Assembly: GCA_031278405.1 (NCBI GenBank)
Contig: JAITKL010000049.1
Location: forward strand, 1-5,902
Source: Endomicrobium sp.
GTDB lineage: Bacteria > Elusimicrobiota > Endomicrobiia > Endomicrobiales > Endomicrobiaceae
Direction: 5' to 3'
Length of the DNA stretch: 5,902 nt
The notes under the pieces are model-generated. The model was not told where the DNA came from, did not search any database, and saw only the letters and a list, made by a program, of their open reading frames with translations. This document shows positions 1-3,473 of this stretch, in pieces (positions within the stretch are counted from its first letter, which is position 1; each line of letters begins with the position of its first letter). The position numbers and the translations under genes are program-made.

Positions 1-221
1 GAGTAATGGTAGGTATAGAAATAGTTGAAGATAAAAAAACAGGCAAGTCTTATGATTACAAACTTAAACTCGGGGCAAGAATTTGTACAAATATGAGAAA
101 TAATGGCGTTATTATAAGAAATCTTGGAGACACGCTGGTTCTCTTTTTGCCTTTAACTATTACTGAAAAAGAAATATCAAAGATAGTCAATAGTCTTAAA
201 GAACAGATAAGTTGTTTATAA
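1..221 (+). CDS. bioA: Adenosylmethionine-8-amino-7-oxononanoate aminotransferase, C-terminal fragment (5' end outside window)
   Basis: Only the last 72 complete codons are present. The frame is open through base 1, so the gene starts upstream, and the Met at base 6 is internal. The family is PLP-dependent class III aminotransferase. BioA transfers the SAM amino group to KAPA to make DAPA in biotin synthesis. The visible part matches the small C-terminal domain. It opens with MVGIEIVEDK, as in BioA proteins (GxMVGIELVxDK), followed by a helix and GVIIRNLGD. Its Arg (codon 38 counted from base 6) aligns with the substrate-carboxylate Arg (R391 in E. coli). The stretch ends in FLPLTITEKEI. The PLP-lysine is upstream and cannot be checked. 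Two usually conserved prolines differ: RPLGD reads RNLGD, and (M)PPL reads FLPL. The gene may therefore be diverged or losing function. Another class III aminotransferase is the main alternative; BioA is favoured by the motif wording and the nearby bioF. No clear terminator follows the TAA. Confidence 0.72.
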   Translation, partial: VMVGIEIVEDKKTGKSYDYKLKLGARICTNMRNNGVIIRNLGDTLVLFLPLTITEKEISKIVNSLKEQISCL

Positions 222-315
222 AGTTTCAAGGTGATATGAGCAGTTTTAGCATTATGTAAAACCTAACAGAAATGCATTTAATACAACATTTAAGGTTCAT
301 TTAGTGCAAAGGTAA

Positions 316-337
316 AAATGTTTATTCAAAAACATTT
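316..337. repeat. Small AT-rich inverted repeat
   Basis: AAATGTTT at 316-323 pairs perfectly with AAACATTT at 330-337 around a 6-base loop. The stem has only two G-C pairs and no T-run follows, so it is a poor terminator. It may simply be chance in AT-rich DNA. Confidence 0.3.
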
Positions 338-670
338 ATGATACATGTGACTGAACGCTTTGGTAATAGTCACCGATATAACAACTACAAGAACAACAAC
401 AGTCTCGGGAAATGCTTTTGACAGTATGTGTCCTATTTGCTTGTATCTATCTTGTCATATTTGTCGCAGACGACGCTCATGTTCTATTGTTTCTCTATCT
501 AGTTTTCCTTGTCGCATATTGGAGACCCAAGTCATAAAGCAGAACAATAGCAGCTAAAAAATGAGAAGATCAATATCTCTTTCTTTTATTTTTCAAGAAA
601 TAATTGTTCAGTTTCTTCCTCATAATATCTAAATTCTGCCAATCAACCTGAAACAGATACAAAGCGACAC
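330..670 (-). pseudogene. Degraded second copy of bioF (relic)
   Basis: Seen directly: the 20 bases at 406-425 are identical to 1243-1262 in the intact bioF, which encode LSKAFP including the PLP-lysine. Just beyond, ten bases at 433-442 equal 1279-1288, with a 9-base (in-frame) length difference between the two blocks. Further anchors keep the same order and strand: TTTTTCAAG near 589-597 (intact copy about 1490-1498), CCTGAAA near 647 (intact 1539) and CAAAGCGAC at 660-668 (intact 1560-1568, encoding the SLW part of the HASLW motif region). The last three anchors span almost the same distance in both copies (66 against 65 bases). On the minus strand the relic reads KQIGHILSKAFP against KQIDIIIGTLSKAFP in the gene, with an in-frame TGA upstream and indels between anchors. 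This points to an old tandem bioF duplicate, or another oxoamine synthase gene, that has decayed. The ends are approximate. Only the block around 406-442 is strong; the rest is hand alignment. Confidence 0.55.
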
Positions 671-732
671 AGAATCAAAATTAGACTTACTTTTCTTTAA
701 AATAGTTAGTTATTTAATATTCCTTTCTGATT

Positions 733-767
733 TTTTTTGCTTGGCAAAATGAAGCAAAAGATTTTTT
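733..767 (+). terminator. Possible weak intrinsic terminator (+ strand)
   Basis: TTTTGCTT at 735-742 pairs with AAGCAAAA at 752-759 around a 9-base loop. It can be extended by a T-G and a T-A pair and is followed by a T6 run at 762-767. The stem is AT-rich with only two G-C pairs, so termination strength is doubtful. Read on the minus strand, the stem is followed by A residues, so it would not serve bioF. The nearest + strand gene, bioA, ends more than 500 bases upstream. Confidence 0.25.
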
Positions 768-808
768 ATAACTACTGGTTTGGAGAGTTGAAATTAATTG
801 CCTGAATA

Positions 809-1972
809 TTACAAACTTATGTTATTAAATATTTTCAAAAATTTTTCTATATCCTGTAATGTATGACCTGCCGTAAGGGATATCCGTATTCTTGCCTGAT
901 TTTTAGACACTGTGGGAGGTTTTATTGCAGGAATATAAATACCATTTTTAAGCATGTTAAGCGATAGTTTTTCCGTGTTTTCTATGCTGCATGTAATTAT
1001 TGGTATTATCTGCGACTTGGAATTTGCAGTATTAAAATCTAAATTTGTAAGTTTGTTTTTCAATAAAGCCGATATAGTATGTAAATGCTGCCTTTCTTTA
1101 TCGCTATTTTTAACAATTTCTAAAGATTTTAATGCAGCTGCGCATATAGCTGGAGAAACAGCTGTAGTATAAATAAAAGCTCTGCATTTATTTATTAGAA
1201 AATTTCTAAGTTTTTGCGACCCACACACAAACCCGCCTTGTACGGGAAATGCTTTTGACAGTGTACCTATTATTATATCTATTTGCTTTGAAACGCCTAA
1301 CATTTCGGCAAGACCTCTCCCTTCTTTACCAAATACGCCCGTAGAATGCGCTTCGTCAACCATGCTTACAGTATCGTATTTTTGGCATAGTTGTGCAAAA
1401 TCTTTTAAAGGCGTAAAATCTCCGTCCATAGAAAAAACAGATTCTGTTATAGCGAGTTTAAATTTATATTCATATGTTCTCTTAAGCATTTTTTCAAGAG
1501 AATTCATGTCGCTATGTTCGTAAACAAAAATTCTTTTGCCTGAAAGTTTTGCTCCGTCCCAAAGCGACGCATGATTAAGTTTGTCCATTATTATGCAGGA
1601 TTGTTGTTCAGTTGACATTAATGCACTTATAACGCCTACATTAGTTTGGTATCCACTAGGAAAGATAAGAGCCGCCTGTTTATTTTTAAAATCAGAAAGC
1701 TTAGATTCTAGTTCTTCGTGAATATCAATGTCGCCTGATATAAGTCTGGAAGACGTAGCTGCAAAACCATACTTTTCAATAGTTTTTATAGCGGCATTAG
1801 TTATTTCTTTATTTCCTGCAAGGTCTAAATAATTATTAGAAGAAAAATTTATTAATTCTCTGCCGTTTATTTTTATTTTTGCAGCTGGAGCTGGCTCTGA
1901 GCAGCGTAGTGTTCTAAGAAGTCCAGCATCTTTTATTTCAGATATTTTTTTTGATAAAAAGCTGTCAAACAT
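809..1972 (-). CDS. bioF: 8-amino-7-oxononanoate synthase (KAPA synthase)
   Basis: Cytosolic PLP enzyme of the alpha-oxoamine synthase family. It condenses a pimeloyl thioester with L-alanine, releasing CO2, to give KAPA, the first step of biotin ring assembly. The length is 387 aa, close to the E. coli enzyme (384). Residues seen: SSNNYLDL (44-51), NHAS with H134 stacking on PLP, VDEAHS (205-210) with D206 and H209, GTLSKAFP (236-243) with T238 and the Schiff-base lysine K240, and PPTV...ARIRISLTAGHT (352-371) with R363 matching the carboxylate-binding Arg361 of E. coli. All catalytic positions I can place are intact, so the gene looks functional. One change is K351 where AIRPP usually has Arg. 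The ATG at 1972 is preceded by only a weak GGA ribosome site. It is divergent from the yjbQ pseudogene, with 117 bases between starts, and lies beside a probable decayed copy of itself. KBL or another oxoamine synthase is less likely given the biotin context and the C-terminal motif. Confidence 0.93.
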   Translation of the reverse strand: MFDSFLSKKISEIKDAGLLRTLRCSEPAPAAKIKINGRELINFSSNNYLDLAGNKEITNAAIKTIEKYGFAATSSRLISGDIDIHEELESKLSDFKNKQAALIFPSGYQTNVGVISALMSTEQQSCIIMDKLNHASLWDGAKLSGKRIFVYEHSDMNSLEKMLKRTYEYKFKLAITESVFSMDGDFTPLKDFAQLCQKYDTVSMVDEAHSTGVFGKEGRGLAEMLGVSKQIDIIIGTLSKAFPVQGGFVCGSQKLRNFLINKCRAFIYTTAVSPAICAAALKSLEIVKNSDKERQHLHTISALLKNKLTNLDFNTANSKSQIIPIITCSIENTEKLSLNMLKNGIYIPAIKPPTVSKNQARIRISLTAGHTLQDIEKFLKIFNNISL

Positions 1973-2016
1973 TTATTTGTATCCAATAAATTTCTCTAGA
2001 TGAAGTATAAATTTTT

Positions 2017-2022
2017 ATTATA
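2017..2022 (-). promoter_or_regulatory. Candidate -10 box for bioF
   Basis: The minus strand reads TATAAT, a perfect -10 hexamer, 45 bases upstream of the bioF ATG. No good -35 lies at the usual distance. It forms the right arm of a 7-bp inverted repeat (AGTATAA 2004-2010, TTATACT 2018-2024). I see no BirA-type biotin operator in this spacer. Confidence 0.35.
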
Positions 2023-2027
2023 CTATA

Positions 2028-2056
2028 TTGACCGCATTTTTGGCTTTTGTTAGAAT
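2028..2056 (+). promoter_or_regulatory. Sigma-70-type promoter for yjbQ
   Basis: TTGACC (2028-2033) and TAGAAT (2051-2056) are separated by exactly 17 bases, giving predicted transcription from about 2063 and a leader of roughly 27 bases. An AGAAGAG ribosome site (2077-2083) follows at good spacing from the ATG at 2090. The promoter looks intact although the gene it serves is interrupted. Confidence 0.55.
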
Positions 2057-2089
2057 GAAAAAAGCAAAAATTTAAAAGAAGAGTTATAA

Positions 2090-2506
2090 ATGAAAAGTTA
2101 TAGAAAAGAACTAGTTTTTAACATTAATAAAAGAATTGATTTTATAAATATAACCGAAGAAGTTGAGAATGTTGTTTTAGAAAGTCGCATTAAAGAAGGT
2201 CTTGCGCTTATAAATGCTATGCATATAACGGCAAGTGTTTTTATAAACGATAACGAATCGGGTTTACATAGCGATTATAAACGTTGGTTGGAAGAGTTTG
2301 CTCCTCATGAGCCTTACTTGTACAATCACAACCGTAGAGGTGAAGATAACGGAGACGCTCATTTAAAAAGACAAATTATGGGCAGAGAAGTTATAGTTGC
2401 AATAACAAACGCCAAACTGGATTTTGGTCCATAGGAACAAATATTCTACGGAGAGTTTGACGGCATGAGGCGTAAAAAAGTTTTAATAAAAATTATAGGT
2501 GAATAA
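2090..2506 (+). pseudogene. yjbQ: YjbQ/UPF0047 family protein, interrupted by an in-frame amber codon
   Basis: The frame runs 114 codons to TAG at 2432-2434, then continues in the same frame for 23 codons to TAA at 2504-2506. With the stop counted as one residue the total is 138 aa, the normal length for this family. Before the stop it has the family core: [10 protein letters not shown] (about 46-55), [10 protein letters not shown] and [11 protein letters not shown]. It reads DFGP at the break. After the stop come EQIFYGEFDG and KIIGE, the normal C-terminus. The family has GPWEQIFYGEFDG (or TWQGIWLGE in E. coli), so a single TGG-to-TAG change hit the conserved Trp. The promoter, ribosome site and both halves look otherwise healthy, so the lesion is recent or the codon is read through. 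E. coli YjbQ has been linked to weak thiamin-phosphate synthase activity, but the physiological role is unclear. The truncated product lacks the conserved C-terminal strands and is probably non-functional. Confidence 0.85.
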
Positions 2507-2522
2507 TTTTATTATGCTGCAA

Positions 2523-2534
2523 GTTTTTAAAAAC
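2523..2534. repeat. 12-bp perfect palindrome
   Basis: GTTTTTAAAAAC is fully self-complementary and lies 17 bases after the natural yjbQ stop. Without a loop it cannot form a good hairpin and it may be chance. It is the only symmetric element that I see after the gene. Confidence 0.2.
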
Positions 2535-2671
2535 AATAAAGATTAACTTTCGTAAATACATGAACAATATTTTGGAATGTTGAAATCGACTGAAATATCG
2601 CCTATAGCGCAATGAGCATATCTCGTTCCATTTAATCTTTTTCATTTCCACTCTATCTATCTTTATAATAT

Positions 2672-3373
2672 TTACAATAACCTTGAATCAAAATTAAAAG
2701 TCTGTCCTGACACTGTTTTAACTTGCGATAAAAACACTATAAAACTAGTAAGTTCTTTAATATCAGTCGTTGTATTTAAAACGCTTTCTTTTTTAACGAT
2801 ATCTATATATCCGTCACTTGAATTTCCGCCCATACCTGAAAGATGAAATCCCGGTAAAATGGCGTTTACTGTTACTCCAAAACGACCACCTTCTCTTGCC
2901 GCTGTTTTTGTAAGAGCTATAACTCCGACTTTAGACGCAGAATAACTGGCAGACCCTACATAAGATTTAAATGCGGATATTGACGCTATATTTATTATTG
3001 AACCGCTTCTTTGTTTTATCATTTGTTTCAGAGACTCTTTAACCATATAAAAGGTTCCGCTTAAATTGGTTTTTAGAACTGAATTCCACATTTCATCAGT
3101 CATTTTAAATATTGTGGCTCCAGATGCAATAGACGCATTGTTTATAACGCAGTCTATTTTGCCGAATTTGGCAGCTGTATTTTTTATTAAATCTTTTACT
3201 TCTTTGTAATTTGATATGTCTGTTTTAAAAAACTTGGAATTTTGAATTTCAAACTCAGGAGCGTTATTTTTGTAGCAGCCGAAGATATTCCAGTTATTTT
3301 TGGAAAAAGCCAAAGCTAACTGTTTGCCTATCCCTCTTGAAATTCCTGTTATTAAAACCGTTTTCTTTTTCAT
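2672..3373 (-). CDS. FabG-like short-chain dehydrogenase/reductase
   Basis: A 233-aa classical SDR, probably NADPH-dependent and cytosolic, acting on a carbonyl/hydroxyl pair; the best match by pattern is 3-oxoacyl-ACP reductase. Visible elements: the Rossmann TGISRGIG (9-16), NNAS (78-81, usually NNAG), KTN with N103, catalytic S131, Y144 and K148 in YSASK, and LPGF (173-176). The full Ser-Tyr-Lys-Asn set is present with the normal 13-residue Ser-Tyr spacing, so it should be active. The C-terminus ends SGQTFNFDSRLL rather than the DGG-type ending of housekeeping FabG, which suggests a specialised paralog. I prefer the ATG at 3373 because GGAG (3386-3383) sits 9 bases upstream; the in-frame GTG at 3388 overlaps that ribosome site. 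It is convergent with the yjbQ relic and divergent from valS. FabG-like genes occur in some biotin operons (Desulfovibrio type, from memory), so a role in pimeloyl-chain synthesis is possible but unproven. The substrate is unknown. Confidence 0.82.
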   Translation of the reverse strand: MKKKTVLITGISRGIGKQLALAFSKNNWNIFGCYKNNAPEFEIQNSKFFKTDISNYKEVKDLIKNTAAKFGKIDCVINNASIASGATIFKMTDEMWNSVLKTNLSGTFYMVKESLKQMIKQRSGSIINIASISAFKSYVGSASYSASKVGVIALTKTAAREGGRFGVTVNAILPGFHLSGMGGNSSDGYIDIVKKESVLNTTTDIKELTSFIVFLSQVKTVSGQTFNFDSRLL

Positions 3374-3382
3374 AGATTTTAT

Positions 3383-3386
3383 CTCC
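3383..3386 (-). promoter_or_regulatory. Ribosome binding site deciding the SDR start
   Basis: GGAG on the minus strand lies 9 bases before the ATG at 3373. It overlaps the alternative GTG at 3388-3386, which therefore lacks its own site. This supports the shorter, 233-residue protein. Confidence 0.6.
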
Positions 3387-3404
3387 ACAAAGCCTATACG
3401 GTAG

Positions 3405-3410
3405 ATTATA
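3405..3410 (-). promoter_or_regulatory. Candidate -10 box for the SDR gene
   Basis: TATAAT on the minus strand would start transcription near 3398, about 25 bases before the ATG at 3373. No consensus -35 is visible at 16-18 bases. It is the left arm of the palindrome at 3405-3426. Confidence 0.4.
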
Positions 3411-3417
3411 CAAAATT

Positions 3418-3426
3418 TGGTATAAT
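3418..3426 (+). promoter_or_regulatory. Extended -10 promoter for valS
   Basis: TGGTATAAT is a perfect extended -10 (TGN + TATAAT). No TTGACA-like -35 is seen at 17 bases, which an extended -10 can tolerate. Predicted transcription from about 3433 gives a leader of about 40 bases. That is too short for a T-box, so no tRNA-sensing leader is present. Confidence 0.5.
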
Positions 3427-3473
3427 TCTTTATTATTTACCGCAATGTTAGATTCTTGAATGGGATTATTAAT

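Larger units (their letters stand above)
222..808. other. 587-bp region without an intact gene
   Basis: No reading frame here has a start, ribosome site and family motif that I can support. A 65-codon frame at 360-557 opens at a TTG and translates to a low-complexity Thr/Cys/Ser-rich peptide with no recognisable motif. The stretch contains a probable bioF relic on the minus strand (about 330-670), a small AT hairpin (316-337), a 6-bp inverted repeat (347-352 with 368-373) and a hairpin with a T-run (733-767). Long spacers made of relics are typical of genomes in decay. Confidence 0.6.
3405..3426. repeat. 22-bp near-perfect palindrome between divergent promoters
   Basis: ATTATAC (3405-3411) and GTATAAT (3420-3426) are perfect inverted copies around an 8-base centre. 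The centre is itself symmetric except for one mismatched pair, so 20 of 22 positions obey dyad symmetry. Each arm contains the -10 box of one of the two divergent genes. It could be an operator for a dimeric regulator, or just two back-to-back -10 boxes in AT-rich DNA. Confidence 0.5.

Noticed and set aside
347..373. Inverted repeat GTGACT / AGTCAC with a 15-base spacer
   Set aside because: A 6-bp match within relic DNA is expected by chance, and it is not linked to a promoter or gene.
370..556. Minus-strand frame reading like a small membrane protein (LLLFCFMTWVS, a charged stretch, then VVVLVVVISVTI)
   Set aside because: It is bounded by TAG and broken by TGA, and it has no start or ribosome site. 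Part of it is the bioF-matching LSKAFP block, so a decayed bioF explains it better. A lost phage-type membrane protein cannot be fully excluded.
360..557. 65-codon + strand frame
   Set aside because: It opens at TTG with no ribosome site, gives a Thr/Cys/Ser-rich peptide with no family signature, and runs antisense across the bioF relic.
954..1172. 72-codon + strand frame
   Set aside because: It is an antisense shadow of bioF, whose minus-strand frame has full family motifs.
2493..2645. 50-codon minus-strand frame starting with ATG (MKKIKWNEIC...)
   Set aside because: It is very Lys/Arg-rich with no family motif and a weak ribosome site, and it overlaps the tail of yjbQ in antisense. A different frame over the same bases looks more protein-like.
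3433..3473. T-box or other leader riboswitch before valS
   Set aside because: The predicted leader is only about 40 bases, with no T-box sequence or stem-loop array.
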